A stretch of 64,000 nucleotides of DNA from Inquilinus sp. KBS0705 (GCA_005938025.2 VCCI02000001.1:1984001-2048000); one strand, 5' to 3'. Counted from the first letter of the stretch, positions 51,244 to 61,218 are shown. The notes: generated by a model not told the origin, from the sequence alone. Numbers and translations are program-made.

Positions 51244-51885
51244 ATGAGCTTACAACATACATACGACAGTATAATTTTTGATTTGGATGGCACCCTTTGG
51301 GATAGCACCGAAACCATTACCAGGGCATGGCAGGCCGCTCTTGATCAAGCACCTTACATGAGCCACGAGGTAATGACCCGCGAGCGTGTACGATCGATAA
51401 CCGGGATGACCTATGATAAGATATTTGAAAAGCTTTTTCCTTACCTTGACGATGCACAACGCAAAGAGATACAGTCGCTTTGCTCGGTAAGCGAGCTGGA
51501 CATATTGCATAAAATTGGCGGCATACTATACCCCAACCTTGCCGAAACCCTAACTTACCTGCGCCAAAAATACAAGTTATATATAGTTAGTAATTGCCAA
51601 AGCGGGTACATCGAGTTGTTTTTAGATCTGAACAACATGCACGCTTATTTTTTGGCTCACCAGTGCTATGGTACCAAAGGCAACCCTAAAGCGGATAATA
51701 TAAGGGATATTGTGAACGACCATAACCTTAAAGCCCCTGTTTATGTGGGCGATACCATGGGCGATTACGAATCGGCTACAAAAGCGGGTGTTCCATTCAT
51801 CTTTTGTTCCTATGGTTTTGGCGTGGTTGAAAGCGGGCAAGTAGCTACTATAGACCGTTTTGAAGATTTAAAGCAACTGCTTTAA
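51244..51885 (+). CDS. HAD-superfamily hydrolase, paralogue of the 30.8-kb gene
   Basis: A 213-residue phosphatase starting at ATG 51244. Motif I FDLDGTLWDS, motif II IVSNCQSGY, motif III lysine in NPKADN and motif IV VYVGDTMGDYESA match the HAD at 30827-31459 closely, as does the C-terminal PFIFCSYGFGVVE. The two copies are 20 kb apart and probably act on related phosphates. Confidence 0.9.
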   Translation: MSLQHTYDSIIFDLDGTLWDSTETITRAWQAALDQAPYMSHEVMTRERVRSITGMTYDKIFEKLFPYLDDAQRKEIQSLCSVSELDILHKIGGILYPNLAETLTYLRQKYKLYIVSNCQSGYIELFLDLNNMHAYFLAHQCYGTKGNPKADNIRDIVNDHNLKAPVYVGDTMGDYESATKAGVPFIFCSYGFGVVESGQVATIDRFEDLKQLL

Positions 51886-51931
51886 GCAAACCTTTTTACA
51901 GCCGGTAAGTTTATTTTTAAATACCGATGAT

Positions 51932-52591
51932 ATGAAAATTGCTAAATACCTGCACTCCTGCCTGCTATTTGAGTTGGATGGTTATAAATTGCTGATAGAT
52001 CCTGGCAAGTTCTCGTTTGCCGAGGGTATAGTAACGCCTGATATATTTGCTGATGTAAACAGCATTGTTATTACCCATATACATCCCGATCACCTGGATA
52101 CCGAAAACCTCAAAAAGATAGTAGCGCTAAGCAACGCTACCATATATACCAATAAACAGGTTGGCGATTCTATTGAAAAAGAGGGCTTAACATACCATTT
52201 AATAGACGAGGGTATTTATAATATTGGCCCCTTTAAAATAGAAGCTATCCCCGCACAGCATGAAGCTTTGCTGGACAACCCCATCCCACAAATGACAGCC
52301 CTGCTTATTAACGATAAAGTGCTGCACCCTGTAGATTCGATGGAGGCCAAACTAACGCGATACAAGGGAATTGAGTTGCTGTTGATGGTAACCATGGCGC
52401 CTTTTACCACCGAACTTACCATAGCCAACTTTGCAGATAAACTAATGCCTAAGCAGATATTGCCTGTACACGACGGCTATGCAAAAGAGTTTTTTATTAA
52501 ACAACGCTACCAAAATTACAAGCGCCACTTTGATAATCTTGGCGTTAAATTCCATGAGATATATCAAGCGGGCGATAGCATCACTATTTAA
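51932..52591 (+). CDS. UlaG-like MBL-fold hydrolase
   Basis: A 219-residue metallo-beta-lactamase-fold protein. The metal motif THIHPDH is near residue 49 (His-x-His-x-Asp-His), with further ligands in IPAQHEAL and the late PVHDGYA. It begins with KYLHSCLLFELDGYKLLIDPG, typical of UlaG/YtnP-like hydrolases acting on sugar lactones or other small molecules. It ends overlapping the stop of the NmrA-like gene on the other strand. Confidence 0.88.
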   Translation: MKIAKYLHSCLLFELDGYKLLIDPGKFSFAEGIVTPDIFADVNSIVITHIHPDHLDTENLKKIVALSNATIYTNKQVGDSIEKEGLTYHLIDEGIYNIGPFKIEAIPAQHEALLDNPIPQMTALLINDKVLHPVDSMEAKLTRYKGIELLLMVTMAPFTTELTIANFADKLMPKQILPVHDGYAKEFFIKQRYQNYKRHFDNLGVKFHEIYQAGDSITI

Positions 52592-53238
52592 TTAGATATT
52601 ACCGGTGCTTTTTGCAAGTACAAGTCTTTTTCTAACGCATGCACTGTAAAAACAGCCACACTTTTACGACTGATAAGCAGGTTTGGCTTGGGCTTGTTGT
52701 TTAGGCTGATACGCACGGTTTTAGCTGCAAAATTAGTTAAACCTACAGGTCGAATGGCTGTCCAGTCTAAACCCGACTGCTTTAATAAGTCCTCTTGCCG
52801 CTCGTGATCTTTGTAGGGATAACTGATGTTACTATGGTCTATCATCCACCTAAACCAAAACGGGATATCCTTTTTTGTTTCGTTAACACCCCATGCAGTA
52901 ATTACTAATACACGTTTAATTTGATGTGCATGTGCAGCCTGTATAACATTAGTAATAGTTGTGGATAAAAAGTCGATAGGTGTACGTAGCGCCGCCCATG
53001 GGAAATCATTATTGCGGGATATATTTAAAGCGCTGATAATAGCCCCGCAGCCCTCTATCGCCATATCAATATCCGCTGCATCGGTGACATCGCCTTCAAA
53101 CACAGTTAAGGATGATGAGGATATCGAGAATGTTTTTTTGTTACGTATAAGTACACTTACCTTATAGCGCCGCTTTAAAAGTTGCTTAAGTATTTGCTTA
53201 CCTGTACGGCCATTTGCCCCCAATAAAAGTACTTTCAT
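52588..53238 (-). CDS. NAD(P)-binding atypical SDR (NmrA/SDR_a5-like)
   Basis: A 216-residue Rossmann-fold protein with GANGRTGKQ at residues 8-16, FEGDVTDAADI near 47 and the DWTAIRPVGLTN segment. The classical YxxxK pair is replaced (SYPYKDHERQE), as in atypical SDRs that sense or reduce cofactors. No partner gene is evident. Confidence 0.85.
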   Translation of the reverse strand: MKVLLLGANGRTGKQILKQLLKRRYKVSVLIRNKKTFSISSSSLTVFEGDVTDAADIDMAIEGCGAIISALNISRNNDFPWAALRTPIDFLSTTITNVIQAAHAHQIKRVLVITAWGVNETKKDIPFWFRWMIDHSNISYPYKDHERQEDLLKQSGLDWTAIRPVGLTNFAAKTVRISLNNKPKPNLLISRKSVAVFTVHALEKDLYLQKAPVISN

Positions 53239-53281
53239 AGTGTTATTTTATGTGGCTATTACTTTGCGCATGGCCGGTATA

Positions 53282-54481
53282 TTACCCCTTCATCTCTTTA
53301 TCAAAGTTCTCCATCACCAATACAGCTGCGCCTATTAATTCAGCATCAAATCCTAAGGAGGATATCAGTAATTCGGTACCCGACGAAAGGCGGGGTATAC
53401 AATACTTATGCAGCGCCTGTTGTATAGGGGCCAATAATATTTTACCCACTTTGGCACCGCGGCCGCTTAGCACAATGTTGGCCGGGTTCATAATATGTAT
53501 CAATATAGCCAAGGCCTTGCCTATTTTATACCCGGCTTCTGATAGTAACTCTAAAGCAAACTGGTCGCCCTGGTTGGCTGCATCCATCAGGGCATCGCCC
53601 ATTAGTTTTGATTGGCCGTTGTGGGGTTTAAGGCTGGTTATACGGCCTTGTTTAATACCTTCTTCGGCCTTTTCGGCTACCACCAGCATTGAAGCTTCGG
53701 CCTCCAGGCAGCCACGCTTGCCGCAGGTACATAAAGCGCCATCTTCTGATAGCGGAATATGGCTCAGTTCGCCGGCAAAGCCGTTGTAGCCCCTAAATAT
53801 CTTCCCGTCTATGATCATCCCCAAGCCTATACCCCAGCCCAGGTTAATTACCATAACCTCCTGCTGCGAGCGGGCAATACCAAATTTTTGCTCGGCAAGC
53901 GCGATAAGGCTCGAGTCGTTATCAATATAAGTGCTGATACCAGTATTACGGCTGATATATTTGCTAAGGCTTTGTCCACCCGCATCCAAATAGGTATAGT
54001 TGATGCCTTCTATGGCGTTAATAAAGCCGGGCATACCTATGCCAATGCCGGCAATTTTATTTTTTGGTATGCCGCTATTAGCTATATAGGTGTTTAAATG
54101 ATTAATGAGTTGCGATAGCGCTTTATCATTGTTCAATAATCTTAGTTCTACCGTCGCCATATCGGCAACCGGGTTATTTTGCAGATCTAACAGTTGTATG
54201 CGTGCCGATAACTGATCCATAGCTACTGCCAAAATATACATGGCTTTTGTATTTATAGCATACATTAAGGGCCTGCGGCCGCCGCTTGATGGCGCGTAAC
54301 CCTGCTCAACAACAAATCCTTCTTTAATAAGTTCGTTAATCGCCTTTGCAATTGATGGGATACTTTTATCGAAAAGCAAACTTAACGATGCGCAGGACAT
54401 GGCTTTATCAAAATACAAACGCTTGATAATCATGTTTTTAAGATGACTGCCTTTTACGGCTTTCTCTTTGGGTTCTATCAT
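53282..54481 (-). CDS. ROK-family transcriptional regulator
   Basis: A 399-residue repressor-type ROK protein from ATG 54481. The N-terminal winged helix covers about 15-75 (ASLSLLFDKSIPSIAKAINELIKEGFV), followed by the ROK domain (about 85-395). It has GIGIGMPGFIN and GELSHIPLSEDGALCTCGKRGCLEAEAS, which supplies the three-cysteine zinc site. It would bind a sugar or sugar phosphate. No transporter or sugar kinase is adjacent, so the target genes, perhaps the nearby glycosidases, are a guess. Confidence 0.9.
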   Translation of the reverse strand: MIEPKEKAVKGSHLKNMIIKRLYFDKAMSCASLSLLFDKSIPSIAKAINELIKEGFVVEQGYAPSSGGRRPLMYAINTKAMYILAVAMDQLSARIQLLDLQNNPVADMATVELRLLNNDKALSQLINHLNTYIANSGIPKNKIAGIGIGMPGFINAIEGINYTYLDAGGQSLSKYISRNTGISTYIDNDSSLIALAEQKFGIARSQQEVMVINLGWGIGLGMIIDGKIFRGYNGFAGELSHIPLSEDGALCTCGKRGCLEAEASMLVVAEKAEEGIKQGRITSLKPHNGQSKLMGDALMDAANQGDQFALELLSEAGYKIGKALAILIHIMNPANIVLSGRGAKVGKILLAPIQQALHKYCIPRLSSGTELLISSLGFDAELIGAAVLVMENFDKEMKG

Positions 54482-54633
54482 TGGTTGTAGGTGCAAATTA
54501 TTGTACTTATTAAATAGCTATAAGTACTAAAACTTTATAAAAATATAAATAAAGTACGGATGTGCAATTGTAATTATTTATACGCTATGTATTTAAATAA
54601 CACTACATTTATAAAAGCCAATTATTTGCAGTT

Positions 54634-55104
54634 ATGCACAAAAAGTTACTTAGCATATTATTACTCTCATTCGTATTTTTTGGCTGCAAAAAAGAGGAGG
54701 ATTTAAGCTTAAATACAGAAAGATTGCTAACCGGCAAGTGGAAATCGACCCTTACAATGGATGTGATACACGACATGGCTACCGGCAACGAGGTAGACCA
54801 TGTAAACTACCTGCACGGCATGGGTACCGAGCTTACCCTTGACGGCAAAGGCACAGCTAACTCATACGACCCTGCCTTTAACAACACTTTTACACATGCT
54901 TACAGTGTTAGGGTTAACAATCAGCAACAGTATTTAACTACCCAACTGGTTGGGCTTGATGTTACTGAATACCAAATAATCGGGCTTGACGCCACCCACA
55001 TGCGGCTAAAGGGCAAAGTGCTATCTAACGTAAACGTAACTTTCCCCGATGGTAAAAATCATTTAGCCTACTACGAGCGTACAGAATACTTTGAAAAGCA
55101 ATAG
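54634..55104 (+). CDS. Hypothetical lipoprotein, lipocalin-like
   Basis: A 156-residue protein whose leader ends VFFGC, a lipobox, followed by KKEED. The mature part starts LLTGKWKSTLTMD, then beta-rich strands, in the way of lipocalin-like domains of Bacteroidota. Function is unknown. Its stop codon directly abuts the stop of the convergent GNAT gene. Confidence 0.75.
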   Translation: MHKKLLSILLLSFVFFGCKKEEDLSLNTERLLTGKWKSTLTMDVIHDMATGNEVDHVNYLHGMGTELTLDGKGTANSYDPAFNNTFTHAYSVRVNNQQQYLTTQLVGLDVTEYQIIGLDATHMRLKGKVLSNVNVTFPDGKNHLAYYERTEYFEKQ

Positions 55105-55566
55105 TTACAATCCCATTCGCATTTCTATCATATTACTGCTAAACCCAACCTTTTCGTAAGCCTTTATGGCGGGAGCATTGTCATAATAAACTTCCAGGCG
55201 TAATTCGTTAATGCCTTTACTTACGGCCCAGTCTTTAAGGGCTTCTATCACCTTTTTATTTACTCCCTTGCCACGATGCTGCGGCTGCACATACATAAAG
55301 CCAAGGTAAGCATGTTGGGTATGCTTAAAATATGGCTTCTTGGCATCTTCTATACGCGCATAGCCGCTGCCTATAGGCTGGCCGTTCAATTCGGCTACCA
55401 CCAAATAAATGTAGGGAGCTGTAAGCATCAGCTCCAGGTTGTAATAGTTTATGTCCCCGTCCTTTATAGTACTATCAAAAGGCCGCTCGGCGGTTATAAC
55501 ACCTTGCTCAAACTCCAGCAGTGTATCCATATCGGCATGGGTAGCCTTGCGTATGATTATATTATC
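55105..55566 (-). CDS. GNAT family N-acetyltransferase
   Basis: A 153-residue acetyltransferase. ATG 55566 starts the domain (MDNIIIRKATHADMDT); an ATG at 55608 adds 14 residues without similarity. Acetyl-CoA motif QHRGKGVNKKV follows YLGFMYVQP, and AIKAYEKVGF is the C-terminal signature. The acceptor is unknown. Confidence 0.88.
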   Translation of the reverse strand, partial: DNIIIRKATHADMDTLLEFEQGVITAERPFDSTIKDGDINYYNLELMLTAPYIYLVVAELNGQPIGSGYARIEDAKKPYFKHTQHAYLGFMYVQPQHRGKGVNKKVIEALKDWAVSKGINELRLEVYYDNAPAIKAYEKVGFSSNMIEMRMGL

Positions 55567-55626
55567 CATAGATGAATAAGCTTCGGGGATCCATTCTAAG
55601 TTGATCATGATTACTAATATTCAATG

Positions 55627-56427
55627 TTATTCAAGTGCGCCTTTATAGATAAGCGCGCCCGGGATTTTCTTTACAGTTTGCAGCCAGGCATCATCTTCTA
55701 AAAAGAAAACATCAACCTCCTGCTCGGTAGTTTCGCCTTTAAGGGCATCCTGCACCATAAACACAACGGCGGTTTTAGCTTCATCGGTATAAGCAACTAA
55801 TTTTACACCGATAACCAATTTTGTTTCGCCATTAATTTCGTTATCGTATTGATAGGCTTCCTCAACAATATCGCTATTACTAAACGCGATCTTTAGCTTA
55901 TTGTGTACGCTTTTTTGCAGTTGGCGCTCGGCTGTACCTATCCTTACTAAAGTATCTTGCGTAATGGTATTTGGTTTAACGCTTTTGCGGCTGCGTTCCA
56001 GTACAAACATATTGTAGCTATTGCTATTAATAACCACGCGACTGATGCTATTGCGCTCGCAAAGCAGCAGCACATCGTCTGATAGCATTTCGGTATAGCT
56101 ACTGGGTTCGTTTGCCCAGTTCAAAAGCGCTTGTTCGTCGGTAAAAGCGCCCAGTACCTTTAACCCATCTACAACAGATACCGATGTTAGCTTTAAATGG
56201 GTTTTCTCGTCTGCCGTTTGCCATTGATGGGTTTGGTTAGTATTATTATTTGATGGCAGTAACAATGTAGCTTTACCATCCATCAGCTCAAATACCACAT
56301 TTTTGTAGCTATCGTCGGTTGGTTTTAAATACCAAAGGCTAATAAGCGCAAGCAAGTTTTCGTTCTTTGCCTTAGGCTCCGGCTTATCTTCGGGTTTATT
56401 GTTAAATGGCGATTTAAAAAAGCTCAT
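55627..56427 (-). CDS. SseB-like protein
   Basis: A 266-residue cytosolic protein. The N-terminal half resembles the SseB N-terminal domain (VLGAFTDEQALLNWA, LLLCERNSISRVVIN), and the C-terminal half resembles the SseB C-terminal domain (LVRIGTAERQLQ...). SseB (enhanced serine sensitivity) proteins have no known reaction. It starts one base after the carboxypeptidase-regulatory-like gene stops, so they share a transcript. Confidence 0.7.
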   Translation of the reverse strand: MSFFKSPFNNKPEDKPEPKAKNENLLALISLWYLKPTDDSYKNVVFELMDGKATLLLPSNNNTNQTHQWQTADEKTHLKLTSVSVVDGLKVLGAFTDEQALLNWANEPSSYTEMLSDDVLLLCERNSISRVVINSNSYNMFVLERSRKSVKPNTITQDTLVRIGTAERQLQKSVHNKLKIAFSNSDIVEEAYQYDNEINGETKLVIGVKLVAYTDEAKTAVVFMVQDALKGETTEQEVDVFFLEDDAWLQTVKKIPGALIYKGALE

Positions 56428-56428
56428 T

Positions 56429-57580
56429 TCACTTGGCAGTTATTTTACCATACTCCAGCGGTATCATGTCGGCTACCTGCTCCCATGCCATATAACCTTC
56501 AAACAATAATCCGGCCGGGTCGCTGTAGTTACCATTTATATCTATTGTTACGCTACTATCCAACAAGCTAACCGTAGACATTTGCCCGTTAGGTATTTTA
56601 TACCCTACGGGTTTTTCTATTTTATAACCGCTACCTCCCAACGGGGCCGATTCGCGTTCCTTTACATTCAAAACAAAAAGGGCATCCTTAAAGGTGAGCG
56701 TTTTAAGGCCTTCGTCTGCCACCGAAACCAGGCTGTCCATTACAACCGGCCGCCTGTCAAAATACACAGGCTTTTTGGGGTCGGGTTCGTGGCCCGGCAG
56801 CGGCTTATTTATCACCTTGTATATCTCGTACCCATTAGTATACACGTCGCCGGTGTATAAAGCCCGCATAAAATGTAGTATAGACCCACGATAGGCCAGT
56901 TCGCGGTTCTTATCCCAGTTTTTAGCTTCTTTATCTGATTTTGGTGTTAACTCTTTAAACGATGGGTACCCCTGGTAGGTTAAAACGTTTGTTTGTTCGT
57001 TATACTCAAAATTGGTAAGCAGGTATTTAATTTGATAGCCTAAAGCCTGGTTATCTATTACTAAAAACTCATCTGCACTACCAGATAGTACCTGGGTTGC
57101 TTTATCAAAATGAAAATATAGAATTTTAGGATTAACTATTTTGCAGTATTCGGCATTGGGGGTTGTGCCCAAAAAGTGCTTTTTGAATATCTGGTAATGG
57201 TCTTCCCAATTGGTTTCAGCCCGTATTACCACCTCGCCTAAAACTTTACTGCTTGCCTGTAGCTTAAAATCAAGCCTAACCGCGCCGCCTTTTATAGTGA
57301 TAGATTTTGCTGATGCAGCAAACCCAACCATTTTTACCACTACCCCATACGTTCCTGGCGACAGCTTGTTAAACTGGTAGTTACCGGCATTATCGCAGGC
57401 TGTTATTAGTTTTGATCCGTTGATGTAAACGGTGGCGCCAGGCAAGTTGCCGCCATCGTCTTTAACATTACCACTTATGCTGTAAATATTCTGGGCTTTT
57501 ACATTTATGGTGAAGCCGGTTACAATCATTAATAATGCTACGGTTTTAAATACTGCTAAAAAGCGCAAAGAATGGGGCAT
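56429..57580 (-). CDS. Exported carboxypeptidase-regulatory-like domain protein
   Basis: A 383-residue exported protein. The signal peptide ends NVKAQ, followed by a CarboxypepD_reg-like beta-sandwich (about 30-115, with SGNVKDDGGNLPGATVYINGS and GNYQFNKLSPGTY). The C-terminal 265 residues have no domain I know, though the architecture recurs in Bacteroidota surface proteins. It lacks the TonB-dependent barrel that often follows this domain. It is co-transcribed with the SseB-like gene. Confidence 0.82.
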   Translation of the reverse strand: MPHSLRFLAVFKTVALLMIVTGFTINVKAQNIYSISGNVKDDGGNLPGATVYINGSKLITACDNAGNYQFNKLSPGTYGVVVKMVGFAASAKSITIKGGAVRLDFKLQASSKVLGEVVIRAETNWEDHYQIFKKHFLGTTPNAEYCKIVNPKILYFHFDKATQVLSGSADEFLVIDNQALGYQIKYLLTNFEYNEQTNVLTYQGYPSFKELTPKSDKEAKNWDKNRELAYRGSILHFMRALYTGDVYTNGYEIYKVINKPLPGHEPDPKKPVYFDRRPVVMDSLVSVADEGLKTLTFKDALFVLNVKERESAPLGGSGYKIEKPVGYKIPNGQMSTVSLLDSSVTIDINGNYSDPAGLLFEGYMAWEQVADMIPLEYGKITAK

Positions 57581-57635
57581 ATGATAATATTTGGATTAAA
57601 TATATAGATTATAAACACATCCCATGTTATTGCTA

Positions 57636-58151
57636 TTAAGGAAGCAGCCAAAATCTCCACCCACCCCAATATTTATCGTATTGAGGATAAAAGTCCATGA
57701 ATTCCTTTACTAATGGCAGATGATTTTTTGAAGCGAAACTTTCGTAATCGGTTATACTTGCGAATTTATTAAGCCGATCGTCGTTTAAATCATATGCCAT
57801 ATAACCCGAATCAACTGTCGCACATAAAACATCGCTTTTTACTACATATTTGAATAATCTAACTTCGTTTTCACCTTTTGGTCTAAAATACGGGTAACCG
57901 TCACTTGCATCAATTGCCTCCCAATGCCCTATTGGAATTCGTGATTCATCACCCAAGCCATGGTCACCGTAATAGGTAAACATAAATACAAAAAGAACTA
58001 CATAAACTGTTAAATAAATTTTTGAAAACTTTGTTATTTCTTTTTTGAAATTACGCCGAATCGACCATAAACAAATAAATATACCAGCATACACAGCTGC
58101 CAGTACCGCTATTTTTAATAACTCAAAAACAAAATGAAATGATGCTGCCAT
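57636..58151 (-). CDS. Hypothetical two-helix membrane protein
   Basis: A 171-residue protein with two N-terminal membrane segments (about 8-28 and 42-61) and a soluble domain of about 105 residues ending in a Trp-rich tail (YWGGWRFWLLP). The codon use is AT-rich compared with its neighbours. No family is recognised. It is 55 bases upstream of the carboxypeptidase-like gene start. Confidence 0.65.
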   Translation of the reverse strand: MAASFHFVFELLKIAVLAAVYAGIFICLWSIRRNFKKEITKFSKIYLTVYVVLFVFMFTYYGDHGLGDESRIPIGHWEAIDASDGYPYFRPKGENEVRLFKYVVKSDVLCATVDSGYMAYDLNDDRLNKFASITDYESFASKNHLPLVKEFMDFYPQYDKYWGGWRFWLLP

Positions 58152-58177
58152 TGCTTAATTTAAGTTTTCTTATTAGC

Positions 58178-60574
58178 CTACTCCACCGTAAAACTTTTCT
58201 TCAGCTTAATATCCTGCGACGAGCTGCCTATCCATACCTGGAAGGTGCCGGGCTCAACGGTCCAGTTCATGTTTTTATCCAGCAGGGCCAGGTCATCCGG
58301 GTGCAGGGTAAATTGCAGGGTTTTCTTTTCGCCGGGGTTTAGGTTCACACGCTCAAATCCGCGCAGGTCATATTCATAGGTAGTTACGGTGCTAATATCG
58401 TCTTTAAGGTATAGCTGCACTACATCATCGCCTTTGCGCTGCCCTGTGTTGGTTACATCCACTGTAACCGTTATATCGCCCTGAGCGTTCTCTTTTTCAG
58501 GCGATACCTGCAAGTTGCTGTATTCAAAAGTAGTGTAGCTAAGGCCATAACCAAATGGGTACAAGGCACCCTTTACGCTGGTTTTGCCCCAGCTGTTTTG
58601 CCCGCCCTGGTCGGCCTGTGCCGACGGTTTGAACGGAAAGTTAAATTCTATCTGTCCGGTTGTTTTTGGGAAGGTAATAGGCAGCTTACCGCCCGGGTTG
58701 TTGTCTCCAAAAAGCGTTTCGGCAATTACCTGCCCGCTTTGCACACTGGGGAACCATGCTTCCAGTATGGCAGGTACATATTTGTTTTCCCAGTTAATGG
58801 TTAGCGGCTGCCCGTTTATCATTACCATAACCACCGGCTTACCGGTTGCCTGTAAGGCCTGTATAAGCTTTAATTGACGCCCGGGAAGGTTCAATCCCGT
58901 GCGCGACAGACTTTCGCCTACCCTATCCACATCCTCACCCACAACGGCTATAACCACGTCTGACAGCCTGGCCTGCGCAACTGCCGAATCAATACCGGCC
59001 TGCTCGGCGGCTGTTAGCGGGGTTTCTATAATTTCGCTTTCAGGCCAGGTGGCATCTATAATATCACAGCCTTTTACATAGTTTACTTTTGCACCGGCAC
59101 CAACATAGTTTTTTATACCATCAAACACTGTAGTTACTGGGTTATGCGACGGGCCGTACCTGCTAATGGCATAATTGGTTTCGGCGGCCAGCGGGCCGGT
59201 TACCAGTATGTTTTTCAGTTTAGTTTTATCAAGGGGCAGCAGGTTGTTCTCATTCTTTAGTAAAACCATCGCCTCGCGATTCATTTTAAGCGACATCGCC
59301 TTATCGGCGTCGGTATGTACAGTTTTATCGGCTGCTTTTGGGTCTTTTACATAAGGGTAATCAAACAAACCCAGCCTGAATTTCACCCTCAACACATCCG
59401 CCACGCGCGAATCAATCACCTTCATAGATATCTTATTCTCTTTGATCAGTTCGCGCAGGGGAAGTATAAAAGTTTGCGGCATGGTAAAATTGGTACGCAC
59501 GTTTAAGCCGGCCTCAACCGCCTGGCGCACGGCTTCTTTATAATCAATAGCTACATGGTGCTTGCTGTACAAAAACTCCACCGCCTCGCTATCAGATACC
59601 ACGTAGCCCTCAAAGCCAAACTGCTGCCTAAGCAGAGTGGTTAAAAAGTAATAGCTACCGGTTATGGGCACGCCATCCCAGTCGTTATAACTGCTCATTA
59701 CACCCATGGGGTGTGCCTCCTGTATCACCCGGCGAAATGGGTATAAATATACCTGGTGCATTTCGCGCGGTGCCACATGCGGGTCGGTACGGGCGCTGCC
59801 ATCACGGCCACCTTTGGGCACGCTATATACAGCATAATGTTTAAGGGTTGATGCCACTCCTTCTTCCTGTATACCCAATACCATTTGTTTGCCCATTTCG
59901 GCTATCAAAAAGGGGTTTTCGCCGTAGCACTCTACTACCCGCCCCCAGCGCTGATCGCGGGCAGGGTCGAGTATAGGCGCGTAAACATTAGTATAGCCTA
60001 AGGCTTTGGCCTCGCGACCAACGGTTTGCCCGGCCTGGCGCACCAGGTTTTTGTCCCAGGTGCTACCTATGCCTATAGGCGCGGGCAGCGGGGTGGCGCG
60101 GTCGTGGTTAAGGCCGTGTATACCCTCGTTGGTAAAGTCGACAGGGATACCCATGCGTGTTTCTTCAACAAACCATTTTTGCACGGTGTTTATGGCTGCT
60201 GCGTGCTTGCTAAAGGGGTAAGAATATTGCGTAGGCGCATCATCAGTATGCGAGGTAAGGTTGTTTAGTTCTTCATCTATATTGGCTATACCGTCTTTCC
60301 ATATTTCGGTTTTCCAGCGTTCAACCGGCATCTCGTCTTTAAGCACGCGTTTATAACCATACAGGGTAGCCATCTGGCAGGTTTTTTCGTCGACGGTCAT
60401 TTGGCCTAACAGGTCGGTTATACGCTTTTCGATGTTTTGTGATGGGTCTTCAAAAACATCCATTTTACCATTCTTATTAAAATCGACCCAGCCTTTATGG
60501 TATATATTTTTTTGTTGTGCCGATGCCGAAATTGCCAGCGTTAATACCGGCAACAATAGTTGTAGCTTTTTCAT
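58178..60574 (-). CDS. GH3 beta-glucosidase / beta-xylosidase, exported
   Basis: A 798-residue family 3 glycoside hydrolase with a signal peptide ending SASAQ. The (beta/alpha)8 domain (about 45-395) has the KHYAVY motif (245-250) and nucleophile Asp328 in GYVVSDSEAVE. The second sandwich domain is about 420-640 and a fibronectin III-like domain is about 690-790. Just after the signal peptide, residues 31-43 form an EF-hand-like loop (DFNKNGKMDVFED). It would release glucose or xylose from oligosaccharides in the periplasm. Confidence 0.94.
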   Translation of the reverse strand: MKKLQLLLPVLTLAISASAQQKNIYHKGWVDFNKNGKMDVFEDPSQNIEKRITDLLGQMTVDEKTCQMATLYGYKRVLKDEMPVERWKTEIWKDGIANIDEELNNLTSHTDDAPTQYSYPFSKHAAAINTVQKWFVEETRMGIPVDFTNEGIHGLNHDRATPLPAPIGIGSTWDKNLVRQAGQTVGREAKALGYTNVYAPILDPARDQRWGRVVECYGENPFLIAEMGKQMVLGIQEEGVASTLKHYAVYSVPKGGRDGSARTDPHVAPREMHQVYLYPFRRVIQEAHPMGVMSSYNDWDGVPITGSYYFLTTLLRQQFGFEGYVVSDSEAVEFLYSKHHVAIDYKEAVRQAVEAGLNVRTNFTMPQTFILPLRELIKENKISMKVIDSRVADVLRVKFRLGLFDYPYVKDPKAADKTVHTDADKAMSLKMNREAMVLLKNENNLLPLDKTKLKNILVTGPLAAETNYAISRYGPSHNPVTTVFDGIKNYVGAGAKVNYVKGCDIIDATWPESEIIETPLTAAEQAGIDSAVAQARLSDVVIAVVGEDVDRVGESLSRTGLNLPGRQLKLIQALQATGKPVVMVMINGQPLTINWENKYVPAILEAWFPSVQSGQVIAETLFGDNNPGGKLPITFPKTTGQIEFNFPFKPSAQADQGGQNSWGKTSVKGALYPFGYGLSYTTFEYSNLQVSPEKENAQGDITVTVDVTNTGQRKGDDVVQLYLKDDISTVTTYEYDLRGFERVNLNPGEKKTLQFTLHPDDLALLDKNMNWTVEPGTFQVWIGSSSQDIKLKKSFTVE

Positions 60575-60602
60575 ACAGGTGCAGATGTATAGGTTTACAT
60601 CT

Positions 60603-60610
60603 CAAATATA
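60603..60610 (-). promoter_or_regulatory. Candidate -7 box (TAtaTTTG) for the GH3 gene
   Basis: On the minus strand the sequence is TATATTTG, 29 bases upstream of the GH3 start. No clear -33 element. Confidence 0.4.
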
Positions 60611-60676
60611 TAAGAAATTGCTAAATTGGCATCATGATTGCGCTATGCCGTTAACAATAGCCAATTGACCTTTAAT

Positions 60677-61144
60677 ATGAGTAACCAGTTTCTATCAGGC
60701 TTTTTATTTCTGCTATTATTTACGGGTAACCCCGGCAAAGTAAGCGCGCCAACCGCCGCAGATGAAATGATATGCGGCAAGTGGGAATCGGCTCAAAAAA
60801 ATATTATTGTGCAGGTTTATAAAGACGATAATAACCAATTTAAAGGCAAAATTGTATGGTTTAATGATGGGGAGGGCAACAAAAAAATGGCCACCTGGAC
60901 CGATGTACATAATCCCGACCCCGCACTGCGCAGCCGCAAAATATTAGGCCTAAATGTTTTGGAAAAACTAACCTACAATCCTAAAAGTAATTCGTGGGAA
61001 GATGGTATGATTTACGATGCCAAAAGCGGCCGCAAGTGGAATTCTTCGGCTTATTTAGCCAAGGATGGGTCGCTTAAGGTTAAAGGCTATTGGCATGTTA
61101 AATTTATTGGCAAAACCATGACCTTTCACCGTTACACCGACTAA
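60677..61144 (+). CDS. DUF2147 family exported protein
   Basis: A 155-residue protein from ATG 60677 with a hydrophobic leader. The mature part is DUF2147: ICGKWESAQKNIIVQVYKD, then GLNVLEKLTYNPKSNSWEDG and YWHVKFIGKTMTFHRYTD. This is a small beta-barrel family with unknown function. A long perfect palindrome follows. Confidence 0.9.
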   Translation: MSNQFLSGFLFLLLFTGNPGKVSAPTAADEMICGKWESAQKNIIVQVYKDDNNQFKGKIVWFNDGEGNKKMATWTDVHNPDPALRSRKILGLNVLEKLTYNPKSNSWEDGMIYDAKSGRKWNSSAYLAKDGSLKVKGYWHVKFIGKTMTFHRYTD

Positions 61145-61159
61145 TCAACTAAAAGCATA

Positions 61160-61201
61160 AAAAGCAAAGGGCCATGGTAATTACCATGGCCCTTTGCTTT
61201 T
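61160..61201. terminator. 42-bp perfect palindrome, bidirectional terminator
   Basis: AAAAGCAAAGGGCCATGGTAA (61160-61180) is followed immediately by its exact reverse complement (61181-61201), between convergent DUF2147 and YceI genes. The A and T ends provide a U-tract in both directions. Confidence 0.9.
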
Positions 61202-61218
61202 ATATATGAAAACTATTA

